From Poindextera sp963719975 (GTDB taxonomy: Bacteria; Pseudomonadota; Alphaproteobacteria; Caulobacterales; Caulobacteraceae): a stretch of DNA of 64,000 nucleotides. Both the position numbers and the translations under genes were made by a program. Shown here piece by piece: positions 38,284 through 46,052 of the stretch. Numbering within the stretch: the first letter of the stretch is position 1; each line of letters opens with the position of its first letter. The notes beneath the pieces were generated by a model. That model searched no databases and was not told the DNA's origin. It worked only from the letters and a program-made list of their open reading frames with translations. The DNA is taken from positions 62,001 to 126,000 of the forward strand of contig CAVRED010000007.1 of the NCBI GenBank assembly GCA_963719975.1, given 5' to 3'.

Positions 38284-39162
38284 ATGTCGGCGAGGCAATC
38301 TCCCGCGAACGAGGCGCCGCCTGGCGGATCGCTGCTGGCAGGCGTGCGCGTTAACCTCCCGACGCTTGCCGCCGCCACCGCCGAAGCCGTCCGACGCGCG
38401 GCGCTGGGCCAAGGCTTTCTGCTCTTCACCCTGAACCTGGACGATCTGGTGAAGGTGCGGTCGATCGCCGAATTCGGCGCTGTGTATCGGCGCGCAGATC
38501 TGGTCACCGCCGATGGCTGGCCGATCGTGTGGCTTGCTGCCCGCGAGGGAGTCCGAGTCGAACGCACCTGTGGCGCGGATCTGGTGGACCCCCTCTGCAG
38601 CGCGGCCGCCAAGAACGGTTTGGGCGTCTACTTCATCGGCCCAGGGCCGGCGGCCCAGGCGCGCGCTATCGACACGCTCAGGCGAGGCATCCCCGGCCTG
38701 CGGGTCGCCGGCGTCGAGGCGCCGCAGATTGCCGTTGGGGCTAATCCCTCGATCCTGCAGGGGGTCGACGTCGACGCCCTCGCCGCCCGGGTCAACGCCT
38801 CCGGGGCGCGTCTGTGCTTCGTCTCACTCGGTCACCCCAAGCAGGGCTACCTGGCCGAGGCGCTGGCGGCCCGGTGCCCCACGGTCGGATTCGTCTGCGT
38901 CGGGGCGGCGCTCGACTTCATCGCCGGATCGGTCCGCCGAGCACCCGGCTGGGTGCAAAGCGCGCGGCTCGAGTGGCTTTGGCGACTGGCCGGCGAGCCG
39001 CGCCGGCTGGGCGTCCGCTACGCGGTCTGCGCGGCGGTGTTTCTCCGGCTGGCCGTGGAGGCGGGATTGCGCTTGCGCCCCGTTGAGCCCGCCGGCGTCG
39101 AGGCCAGCTTGGCGATCGCCCGCCCGGTCAACGCGTCCAGGTCGCCGCCCTCGAACAGATAG
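38284..39162 (+). CDS. WecG/TagA/CpsF family glycosyltransferase
   Basis: 292 residues from ATG 38284 (GGAG 8 nt upstream). The family core is clear: FTLNLDDLVKV, ADLVTADGWPIVWLA with the catalytic Asp, ERTCGADLVDPLC, GVYFIGPGP, and SLGHPKQGYLAEAL. The end of the core is VGAALDFIAGSVRRAPGWVQSARLEWLWRLAGEPRRLGVRY. These enzymes add N-acetylmannosamine or related sugars to lipid-linked GlcNAc in early polysaccharide assembly. The C-terminal about 30 residues overlap the convergent gmhB by 145 bp, longer than usual, so one of the two ends may be misplaced by an indel. Confidence 0.88.
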   Translation: MSARQSPANEAPPGGSLLAGVRVNLPTLAAATAEAVRRAALGQGFLLFTLNLDDLVKVRSIAEFGAVYRRADLVTADGWPIVWLAAREGVRVERTCGADLVDPLCSAAAKNGLGVYFIGPGPAAQARAIDTLRRGIPGLRVAGVEAPQIAVGANPSILQGVDVDALAARVNASGARLCFVSLGHPKQGYLAEALAARCPTVGFVCVGAALDFIAGSVRRAPGWVQSARLEWLWRLAGEPRRLGVRYAVCAAVFLRLAVEAGLRLRPVEPAGVEASLAIARPVNASRSPPSNR

Positions 39163-39641
39163 CTGACAATCCCGGCCCGCTGGGCCGCAAGCAGGTCGCT
39201 CGGCTGGTCCCCGATCATAAACGAGCGCGCTGGATCGATATCGAGATCCCGCATTGCGCGCAGCAGCATGCCCGGGTTGGGCTTGCGGTCGGCGTGGTCG
39301 GCGCGGCGATAGGCTTCGAGCGTCGCCGCCTCATGAAATGGACAGTGGTAGAACCGGTCGATTCTCGCGCCCTGCGCGCCCAGAACGCCGCTCATCCAGG
39401 CATGCAGCGCCTCAACGTCGGCTTCCCCGTAGTAGCCGCGCGCGACGCCGGACTGGTTCGTCACGACCACGACCCAGAGGCCGGCCCGGTTCGCGCGCCG
39501 GATCGCCGCGGCGGCGCCTCGGATCCAGGTGATATCGGTGGGGCGATGGACGTAGCCTGTGTCGACATTCAACACGCCGTCGCGATCGAAAAACGCGGCG
39601 CCGCGCCTGGGGGCGCTGGAACGGTTCGCACAATCGATCAT
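39018..39641 (-). CDS. gmhB: D-glycero-D-manno-heptose-1,7-bisphosphate 7-phosphatase (HAD-IIIA)
   Basis: HAD motifs: FFDRDGVLN (nucleophile and acid Asp), VTNQSGVARG, and RKPNPGML with GDQPSDLLAA. The zinc loop begins CPFHE but lacks the full Cys cluster of E. coli GmhB. Removes the 7-phosphate to give heptose 1-phosphate. The C-terminal tail beyond ALTGRAIAKLA is Ser/Arg-rich and lies over the wecG-like gene, so the natural end is probably near 39060-39100. Last gene of a five-gene operon; ATG 39641 overlaps the end of the nucleotidyltransferase. Confidence 0.85.
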   Translation of the reverse strand: MIDCANRSSAPRRGAAFFDRDGVLNVDTGYVHRPTDITWIRGAAAAIRRANRAGLWVVVVTNQSGVARGYYGEADVEALHAWMSGVLGAQGARIDRFYHCPFHEAATLEAYRRADHADRKPNPGMLLRAMRDLDIDPARSFMIGDQPSDLLAAQRAGIVSYLFEGGDLDALTGRAIAKLASTPAGSTGRKRNPASTASRRNTAAQTA

Positions 39642-40384
39642 GCGGCGGGCCGGCGCCCCTGCAACAGCTGGGGGACGAAGCTTTGGCCGCGCGTAAAGTC
39701 CTGAGGCGTGCCGATGTCGATGAATGGAGCGTCGAACACCCTTCCGCGCAGCTGACCCTCGGCAGCGAGCACGGGGTAGATCTCCGCCTCGATGGACACT
39801 GACCGGCCGGGCGCGATGCGTGTCAGGACCGTTCGCCGCAGACAAGCGACTCCGCCGTTGATCAGACCGGCGCCGCCAAGTCCATTGCTCCGGAAGGCGG
39901 TGACGCGGCCGGCGGCCACGCTCGCGACCCCATATCGCGCGGTATCGCGAACCTGGCGCAAGGCGAGTACGGCCTCGCCCGCGCCGAGAGATGCCGACAG
40001 CGCTCCGTAGTCGATGTCGAACAGAGAATCGCCGTTGAGGAGCAGGAAGGCGTCGTCCAGCTGCGCCGCGGCAAGGCGAAGAGCGCCACCTGTGCCGAGC
40101 GGCGCGGGCTCGATGGAGATCTCCACATCGGCATCGCCGCGGAATTCCGCCGCCAGCACCTCGGCCCCAAATCCCGCGAGCAGCAGAATCCGGCGAAGTC
40201 CCTGCCGGCGCAGTTCGTCGACCAACCACCTAAGGAAGGGGCGGCCACCCACCTCGAGCAGCGGCTTGGGCGTCGACGCGGTCAGCGGCCCCAACCGGCT
40301 TCCCAGGCCGCCGACCAACACGGCGGCCTGCCTGATCCTCGGCCGCGCTGGAGGTCGCCGCGCAGGACGGACTCCGCTCATCAT
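39638..40384 (-). CDS. hddC: GDP-heptose-type sugar nucleotidyltransferase
   Basis: 248 residues. AAVLVGGLGSRLGPLT is the nucleotide-binding signature, TPKPLLEVGGRPFL carries the catalytic Lys, and LLLNGDSLFDID the metal-binding Asp. EAEIYPVLAA and FIDIGTPQDFTRG complete the family pattern. Adjacent to an HddA-type kinase and GmhB, which identifies it as the guanylyltransferase forming GDP-D-glycero-alpha-D-manno-heptose rather than a mannose-1-P enzyme. Start and stop overlap both neighbours (ATGA type). Confidence 0.82.
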   Translation of the reverse strand: MMSGVRPARRPPARPRIRQAAVLVGGLGSRLGPLTASTPKPLLEVGGRPFLRWLVDELRRQGLRRILLLAGFGAEVLAAEFRGDADVEISIEPAPLGTGGALRLAAAQLDDAFLLLNGDSLFDIDYGALSASLGAGEAVLALRQVRDTARYGVASVAAGRVTAFRSNGLGGAGLINGGVACLRRTVLTRIAPGRSVSIEAEIYPVLAAEGQLRGRVFDAPFIDIGTPQDFTRGQSFVPQLLQGRRPAA

Positions 40385-41505
40385 TGCGGAACGGGCCAGG
40401 CTTCGGCGCCGTCGAGGCTGAATTTGATCGAGCTGGCCTCGCCGCCGCCCGCGTTGAGAGCGGTGATGAGCTGGTGACGCCGGTCCGGATCGGTGCAGAA
40501 CATGATGAAGCCGCCGCCGCCGGCCCCCGAGATCTTGCCAGCCCAGGCGCCCTCGCCGAGACCGACCTCAAAGAGCCGGTCGATCAATGGGGTCGAGATG
40601 CCGTCGGCGGTCTTCTTCTTGGAGGCCCAGGACCGGTTGAGCACCTCGGCCATGCCGCGCGTATCGCCGCGCTGAAGCGCGAGTTTCATGGCGCCTGCGT
40701 CTTCTTTCAGGCGATGCAGATTCTCCAGCGTGTCGGGCTTCATCGCTCGAATGCCCGAAATCTGCGCGCTGACGATGCAGTCCGAGCGACGGGACTGGCC
40801 GGTGAAGCAGATCACGAACGAGGACTCCACCTCGTTCAGATAGTCCCGGCGGATCCTGAGCGGATTGACGACGACAGCGTCGTCCTTGAGGAACTCGATA
40901 TAGTTCAGACCTCCGAAGGCGGCGGCGTATTGGTCCTGGCGACCGCCGGCCAAGCCGAGCTTGATGCGCTCGATTTCGAACGCCAGCCGGGCGACGTCGT
41001 AGGGTCCAAGCGGCAGCTCCAGGAGGCTCCGGAAGGCCTCGACCAGCGCAACCACCAGCGCGGACGACGAACCGAGGCCGGAACCCGCCGGCGCATCGAT
41101 ACTGGTCGAAACGGTCACCGCCAACGGCTCGCCGCCGCGGTAGGTGTCGACCATGTGCTGATAGACTGCCTTGTGGAGGATGAGCCCCTCGGTCAGGGGG
41201 ATCGGCGCTCCTGCCGCGTGGGTCTCCTCAACGCCCAGGTCACGGGCTCGGAACACCACCCGCGGGTCGTCATTGAAGGTGATGTGGGCGAAGGCGTAGC
41301 GGTCGATCGTGACGTTCAGCACGGCGCCGCCATAACGATCGCAGAAGGGCGAGAGGTCGGTCCCTCCACCGGCGAGGCCGAGGCGCAGCGGCGCGCGCGC
41401 CCTCACGTTCGCCAGCCGGCCTTCCCGGCCTGCCAGAACGGGGGCGCCCGTCCAGAACCGCTGTGGCTGGCCTGCGACCAGCGCGGTCGTGTCGCCGTCA
41501 GGCAT
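40381..41505 (-). CDS. hddA: D-glycero-alpha-D-manno-heptose-7-phosphate kinase (GHMP family)
   Basis: 374 residues from ATG 41505 (GGAGG upstream). RAPLRLGLAGGGTDLSPFC is the HddA-type N-terminal motif. The ATP loop is APAGSGLGSSSALVVALVEA, GGRQDQYAAAFGG is the sugar-binding region, and KISGAGGGGFIMF the third GHMP motif. Phosphorylates heptose 7-phosphate at C1 for the GDP-heptose route used in S-layer, capsule or O-antigen glycans. gmhA, the first enzyme, is not in the window. Confidence 0.88.
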   Translation of the reverse strand: MPDGDTTALVAGQPQRFWTGAPVLAGREGRLANVRARAPLRLGLAGGGTDLSPFCDRYGGAVLNVTIDRYAFAHITFNDDPRVVFRARDLGVEETHAAGAPIPLTEGLILHKAVYQHMVDTYRGGEPLAVTVSTSIDAPAGSGLGSSSALVVALVEAFRSLLELPLGPYDVARLAFEIERIKLGLAGGRQDQYAAAFGGLNYIEFLKDDAVVVNPLRIRRDYLNEVESSFVICFTGQSRRSDCIVSAQISGIRAMKPDTLENLHRLKEDAGAMKLALQRGDTRGMAEVLNRSWASKKKTADGISTPLIDRLFEVGLGEGAWAGKISGAGGGGFIMFCTDPDRRHQLITALNAGGGEASSIKFSLDGAEAWPVPQ

Positions 41506-42637
41506 CTTGAGCCTCCGCTGTTTGAATGAGTTCCGATAGGCCGCACACGATGTGGTAGAATGAACTCGCCGGGCTGGGCTCCTGGTCCCAGCTTCCGTCC
41601 GCAAACAGACGATCACGCCAAACGCCGGCGGTCGGCGTTTCCCAATAGCGTCGCAGGCCGTCGAAGGCCGCCGCCGCCTCCGCCAACTCGGCGGGAGCGC
41701 GCATCCGCCGCCAACGCGCCAGCGCCGCCTTGAGGCGCTCCGTCTGCGGCCAAAGCCGCGCGGTCGGATCGGAGATCCGGCCATCGAAACCGATTTCGTT
41801 GATGGCGACGCCGCGCTTGTGGTCGACCCCGAAGCTCCGCGCGAAGCCGACGAGGCGCTCGGCAGCGGCGCAGTCGGTCAAGCCGCGCTCTGCAAGCCCC
41901 TCAATGAGCCAGGCCCACTCGAAGCAGTGGCCGGGCTCGACCACAGGCGGTCCGACCTCCGGGCGCCACGTCCAATCTTCGCTGAAGTATTCGCTGAGCG
42001 CGCCCGTGGCCGGGTCGATGAAGCGATGCACGCAGAGCATCAGGATGTCTTCGACGAGGATGCGCCATGCCTCGAGCCCGGTGATGTCCCAGAGCACGCT
42101 GGCCGCCTCCAGCATGTGCATGTGCGGATTCTGCCGCCGCGGCGGCAGGGCGATCTCGCCTTCGGTGAAACCGCCGGCCGGATGGCGCCAGGACTGCAGG
42201 CCGACGCGCACCTCGGCGGCCGCGTCCAGCAGTTCGGGGCGCGCCAGCGCCCGCGCCGCGTGTCCGAGGCAGAAGAGGAAGAAGGCCTGGTCGTAGAGGT
42301 CGGCGCGCGTGTCCGCCGGCTCGCCGTCCTCGGAAAAGGTGTGGATGCACAGGCCGTCCGGGCGCCGGCCGCGGTCCAGCAACACTTGCAGCGCCGACTC
42401 GGCCGGCGTGCGCCAGTCACCGGTCCAGCCGAGGCGGCCCAACTCGCAGAAGGCGTAGACCTGCCGCGACTGGACGCGCGTGCGACGCACCGTGCGGTCC
42501 GCATCGCCAGACGGACTCAGGCGTTCGGCGAACATGCCGTCGGCATGCCAGCCGGCGCCAGACCAGAGCGGCGCGGCGACCTCGAACAGCCAGTCCCTGG
42601 CTTCGTCAGCCCGGCTCGTGAGCACACAGCAGGCCAT
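41498..42637 (-). CDS. AGE family sugar epimerase/isomerase
   Basis: 379 residues. An (alpha/alpha)6 barrel protein with the family residues RVQSRQVYAFCELG, ADLYDQAFFLF, NPHMHMLEA (catalytic-site His) and VEPGHCFEWAWL (second catalytic His). LWPQTERLKA and SFYHIVCGLSE end the core. Members epimerise N-acylglucosamine at C2 or isomerise mannose/mannose-6-phosphate and glucose/fructose forms. In this operon it may supply a manno-configured sugar or precursor. Overlaps hddA by 8 nt and the GT2 gene by 1 nt, so translation is coupled. Confidence 0.87.
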   Translation of the reverse strand: MACCVLTSRADEARDWLFEVAAPLWSGAGWHADGMFAERLSPSGDADRTVRRTRVQSRQVYAFCELGRLGWTGDWRTPAESALQVLLDRGRRPDGLCIHTFSEDGEPADTRADLYDQAFFLFCLGHAARALARPELLDAAAEVRVGLQSWRHPAGGFTEGEIALPPRRQNPHMHMLEAASVLWDITGLEAWRILVEDILMLCVHRFIDPATGALSEYFSEDWTWRPEVGPPVVEPGHCFEWAWLIEGLAERGLTDCAAAERLVGFARSFGVDHKRGVAINEIGFDGRISDPTARLWPQTERLKAALARWRRMRAPAELAEAAAAFDGLRRYWETPTAGVWRDRLFADGSWDQEPSPASSFYHIVCGLSELIQTAEAQDA

Positions 42638-43644
42638 CAGATGGCCTCCGCGCAGAGCGCGGCCCGGTAGAGCCTCAAGGCGAACGCGCGCAGCCGGACC
42701 GGCGCCACCTCGCCGAGAGCCATCGCCTTGAGCCAGGGTCGCCAGAGCCGCAACAGCGGCGCCCGGCGCAGCAGGCGCGCGGCGCGATAGCTGCGGTAGG
42801 CGCGGACAATGTCGGGGTGAGCGGCGGCCAGGCGGCCGAAGTTGGGGGCCGACTGCTCGTACTTGGCCGCCAGGATGGCCGGTGGATCAAGCCCGAGATG
42901 CGTGACGGGGATGTCGACATGGTGAATCTGATGCCGGCGTGAAACGCGCACGCCCCACTCCACGTCTTCCCAGCCCCAGCCGGCGAAACCCGGGTCGAAC
43001 GGCTGGCTTTCAAAGACGTCGCGCCGGACCAGGAGGTTCGAGGTGAACACGTGCTTTTCGGGCGAGCGGCGGCGCACTTCGGCCGGCAGGCAGTCGCTGC
43101 GCAGGGCCAGAGCACGGTGCACGGCCACGGCAGGCGTCTTCGGCGCCTGATCGAGCGTGTAGCCGCCGAACGCCACCGCGGGTGCCGCCGCGTCTATGAA
43201 ACCGAGCCAGCGATCCATGAAGTCCGCCGTATCCGGCAGCATGTCGGCGTCCAGAAAAAGCAGGAAGCCGCCGCGCGCCGCGTCCGCGAGCCTGTTGCGG
43301 CCCTTCGCCCGGCCTTCGTTGGTTCGCAAGCGGATGAACCGCGCGGGGACCGCCAGTTGGCGGATGATCGCCGCGAGACGATCCGCCAGCCCCTCGTCGC
43401 CAGAACCGTCGTCGAGCACGACGATTTCGAACGGAAGGTCGGTGCGATTGAGCGCTTCGAGCAGGCGGGCCGGTTCGGCGCGGTAGCAGGGAATCAGCAC
43501 CGAAAGACGCGGCGCCGCGCCCACCCAGGCCCGGTTGTCGACCAGGCTCGCTCCAGCTTCCCGGGCCGGATCGGAGCGATCGGCCCTGGGTTCAAGCGTC
43601 CGAGTTTGGGACGCAAGCGAGCGTGGATAGCCGGCTTCGCGCAT
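42637..43644 (-). CDS. Family 2 glycosyltransferase (first gene of the heptose operon)
   Basis: 335 residues. After a 45-residue leader comes RLSVLIPCYRAEP, VVLDDGSGDEG and GRAKGRNRLAD. FLLFLDADMLPD holds the metal-binding DAD (about 131-133), and WGWEDVEWGVRVSRR the acceptor-site motif. The region with VTHLGLDPP and a basic C-terminal helix resembles galactosyltransferase-type GT2 enzymes. Its TGA overlaps the ATG of the epimerase. Probably transfers the heptose or a partner sugar made by the downstream genes. Confidence 0.85.
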   Translation of the reverse strand: MREAGYPRSLASQTRTLEPRADRSDPAREAGASLVDNRAWVGAAPRLSVLIPCYRAEPARLLEALNRTDLPFEIVVLDDGSGDEGLADRLAAIIRQLAVPARFIRLRTNEGRAKGRNRLADAARGGFLLFLDADMLPDTADFMDRWLGFIDAAAPAVAFGGYTLDQAPKTPAVAVHRALALRSDCLPAEVRRRSPEKHVFTSNLLVRRDVFESQPFDPGFAGWGWEDVEWGVRVSRRHQIHHVDIPVTHLGLDPPAILAAKYEQSAPNFGRLAAAHPDIVRAYRSYRAARLLRRAPLLRLWRPWLKAMALGEVAPVRLRAFALRLYRAALCAEAI

Positions 43645-43817
43645 CGTGAAGCCTTTTGAGCAAGACCCGGGCCGCGCGAGCGCACTGCACCCGCGTGATC
43701 AGCGACGGGCGACGGACGCCGTATGCTGCGGTGCAAATCGCCAACGGCGGGCAGGCTGAATCGCGCTTGTCATCTGAACGACGTACAGCCTCTCTCGTCG
43801 CTTCGGATCGTGAGGGT

Positions 43818-44963
43818 ATGGCGTCACAGACATTCGACCTGGCCGTGGTCGGCGCCGGCGTGGTTGGCCTGGCGCACGCTTGTGTGGCCGCCAAGGCCGG
43901 CAAGCGCGTCGCCGTCATCGAGCGCGACGCCCGGGCCAACGGCGCCTCCATCCGCAACTTCGGCTTCATCACCGTCACCGGCCAGGAACGCGGCGACAGT
44001 TGGCGGTTGGCCCGGCGAACCCGCGATGTGTGGGCCGAGGCGGCGCGCGCCGCCCAAATCCCGATCGAGCAACACGGGCTGTACCTGACCGCGCGCTCGG
44101 CCGAGGCCGCGGCGGTCGTCGAGGCCTTCCTCGCCACGGAGATGGGGGAGGGTTGCCGGATCCTGACGGCGGAGGCGTTCCGGGCCGAAACCGGCGGCGT
44201 GGGGGCCGCCGACCTCGTCTGCGTGTTGCACAGCCCGCACGAACTGCGCGTGGAGTCCCGGACCGCGATCCCGGCGTTGACGGCCTGGCTGCAGGAGAGC
44301 CTCGGCGTCTTCTTCTTCAACGAGACGGTGGTGTTCGACGCCGCCCCGCCGCGCGTGGCGACCTCGCGCGGGGTGATCGAGGCGGGGGCGGTCGTCGTCT
44401 GCCCCGGCGACGATTTCGTCACCCTCTACGCCGAGCGCATCGCGGCCTACAGCCTGCGCAAGTGCCGGCTTTCGATGCTCAAGCTGGCCGACCCCGGTTT
44501 TCGTCTTCCAGGCGCCCTGATGTCCGACCTCAGTCTGGCGCGCTATCGCGGCTACGCCGACCTGCCGGAGGCCAGCGCGCTCGAGGCGAGGCTGAGGGGC
44601 GAGCATCCCGGGGCCTTCGAGCACGGGGTGCACCTGATCGTGGCGCAGGGCGCGGACGGAGGGTTGATCGTCGGCGACAGCCATCACTACGAGCATCTGC
44701 CCGGGCCGTTCGCGCCGGCGGCGGCCGAGCGCGAGATCCTGGATGAATACGGCCGGGCGACTGGGCGGCCCGCGCCGGCCGTGCTCGAGCGGTGGACCGG
44801 GGTCTATGCGGTCGCCGACGATCGCACCTACCTGATCGACGCACCGCAAGCCGATGTGAGGCTGGTGATCGTCACCAGCGGTACGGGCGCCTCGACGAGT
44901 TTCGGCATCGCCGAGCGGGTCATCGGCGACCTTTTCGGTCCAACAGCGGAGGCGAAGGCATGA
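43818..44963 (+). CDS. FAD-dependent oxidoreductase of phosphonate utilisation (TIGR03364-like)
   Basis: 381 residues from ATG 43818, with GAGGGT just upstream. N-terminal FAD fold DLAVVGAGVVGLAHA and VAVIERD, then GASIRNFGFI, a DAO-type substrate domain, and a C-terminal VTSGTGASTSFGIAERV flavin loop. This branch of the glycine/amine oxidase family is found beside phosphonoacetaldehyde hydrolase genes, and it overlaps phnX here by 4 nt (ATGA). Family knowledge indicates oxidation of 2-aminoethylphosphonate or its N-methyl form to phosphonoacetaldehyde. No phnW transaminase is present, so this enzyme would supply the phnX substrate. Confidence 0.85.
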   Translation: MASQTFDLAVVGAGVVGLAHACVAAKAGKRVAVIERDARANGASIRNFGFITVTGQERGDSWRLARRTRDVWAEAARAAQIPIEQHGLYLTARSAEAAAVVEAFLATEMGEGCRILTAEAFRAETGGVGAADLVCVLHSPHELRVESRTAIPALTAWLQESLGVFFFNETVVFDAAPPRVATSRGVIEAGAVVVCPGDDFVTLYAERIAAYSLRKCRLSMLKLADPGFRLPGALMSDLSLARYRGYADLPEASALEARLRGEHPGAFEHGVHLIVAQGADGGLIVGDSHHYEHLPGPFAPAAAEREILDEYGRATGRPAPAVLERWTGVYAVADDRTYLIDAPQADVRLVIVTSGTGASTSFGIAERVIGDLFGPTAEAKA

Positions 44964-45757
44964 GCTTTCCGGTCAAGGCGGTGGTGTTCGACTGGGCCGG
45001 CACCATGATCGACTTCGGCTGCATGGCCCCGGTGCAGGCGCTGATCGGAGTGTTCGCCGAAGAGGGCCTGGCGCTCTCGGCCGAGGAGGCGCGCCGCGAC
45101 ATGGGACGGGCAAAGCTCGATCATCTGCGCGCGCTGCTGGCCGACCCGACGGTCTCGCCCCGCTGGACCGCGCTCAAGGGGGCGCCGGCGTCGGAGGACG
45201 ACGTCGAGCGGCTCTACGCGCGGCTCGAGCCCGCCATGAAAGCTGCCGCGGCGAAGAGCTCGCGTCTGATACCCGGCGCGGCCGAGTTGGTGGCTGAGCT
45301 CCGCGCCCTTGGCGTGCGGATCGGGTCGGGCACCGGCTACACGCGCGAGATGATGACCGACATCCTTCCCGCGGCCGCCGCACAGGGCTACGCGCCGGAG
45401 GTGGTGGTCTGCGCCGGCGAGACGCCGAGCGGGCGGCCCGCGCCGTTGATGACCTGGAAGGCGCTGATCGCGCTCGACGCCTGGCCGGCGAGAGCCTGTA
45501 TCAAGGTCGATGACGCGCCGGTCGGCATCGAAGAGGGGCGCCTCGCGGGCTGCTGGACGGTGGGCCTCTCGGCCTCCGGCAACGGCGTGGGACTCGACCT
45601 CGACGCCTACCGCGCGTTAGGCCCGGGCGAGCGGCTCCAGCGCCTTGCGCGCGCCGAGGCGGCGCTGCGGGCCGTGGGCGCGGACTTTGTCATCGAAGAT
45701 GTGTCAGCGCTGCTGCCGGTGGTGAAAGAGATCGCCGGGCGCATCGCCGCAGGGTAG
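44960..45757 (+). CDS. phnX: Phosphonoacetaldehyde hydrolase (phosphonatase)
   Basis: 265 residues, HAD superfamily. Nucleophile loop VVFDWAGTMIDFG, cap domain with the Schiff-base lysine in MGRAKLDHL (about Lys50), SGTGYTREMM, CAGETPSGRPAPLM and metal-site KVDDAPVGIEEG. This set of motifs separates phosphonatase from other HAD enzymes. It splits phosphonoacetaldehyde into acetaldehyde and phosphate. Translationally coupled to the flavin oxidase. Followed by a 295-bp gap before the TonB-dependent receptor on the same strand. Confidence 0.92.
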   Translation: MSFPVKAVVFDWAGTMIDFGCMAPVQALIGVFAEEGLALSAEEARRDMGRAKLDHLRALLADPTVSPRWTALKGAPASEDDVERLYARLEPAMKAAAAKSSRLIPGAAELVAELRALGVRIGSGTGYTREMMTDILPAAAAQGYAPEVVVCAGETPSGRPAPLMTWKALIALDAWPARACIKVDDAPVGIEEGRLAGCWTVGLSASGNGVGLDLDAYRALGPGERLQRLARAEAALRAVGADFVIEDVSALLPVVKEIAGRIAAG

Positions 45758-45892
45758 GTCTGGGGCGGCAGGGTAGGCTGGCGGGACCCGCCACCGCCAG
45801 ACGTTGCGGCAAGCGGTAGATCGACGCCGTGCGGCGCAAGCGTTTCTAGCCGGACGGCTGAACGCCTGGATTGTCTTTTTTCTGTGGGCGAA

Positions 45893-45910
45893 CCGTCACG
45901 AGACCGTCCG
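45893..45910 (+). promoter_or_regulatory. Degenerate Pho-box-like direct repeat upstream of the TonB receptor
   Basis: CCGTCAC at 45893-45899 and CCGTCCG at 45904-45910 form direct repeats with the 11-nt periodicity of a Pho box (CTGTCAT-N4-CTGTCAT). The match to consensus is only moderate. They sit about 145 bp before the receptor start in an otherwise featureless 295-bp gap. Regulation by PhoB is a guess based on the phosphonate neighbours. Confidence 0.3.
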
Positions 45911-46052
45911 AAACTCTTCAAGGGTCTGAAATTTATCCATCACCGAAGCGTCACGGACGCAGCCTCCTATCCCCCCTCAAACGGCTACGCTGCACGCGAT
46001 CGGACCCTTGCGGCCCCATGGCGGCGCGTCGCGCGGCTTTGGGGGCGCAATC

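Noticed and set aside
43767..43787. TTGTCAT half-site before the flavin oxidase as a Pho box.
   Set aside because: The second half-site at the correct spacing matches only 3 of 7 consensus bases.
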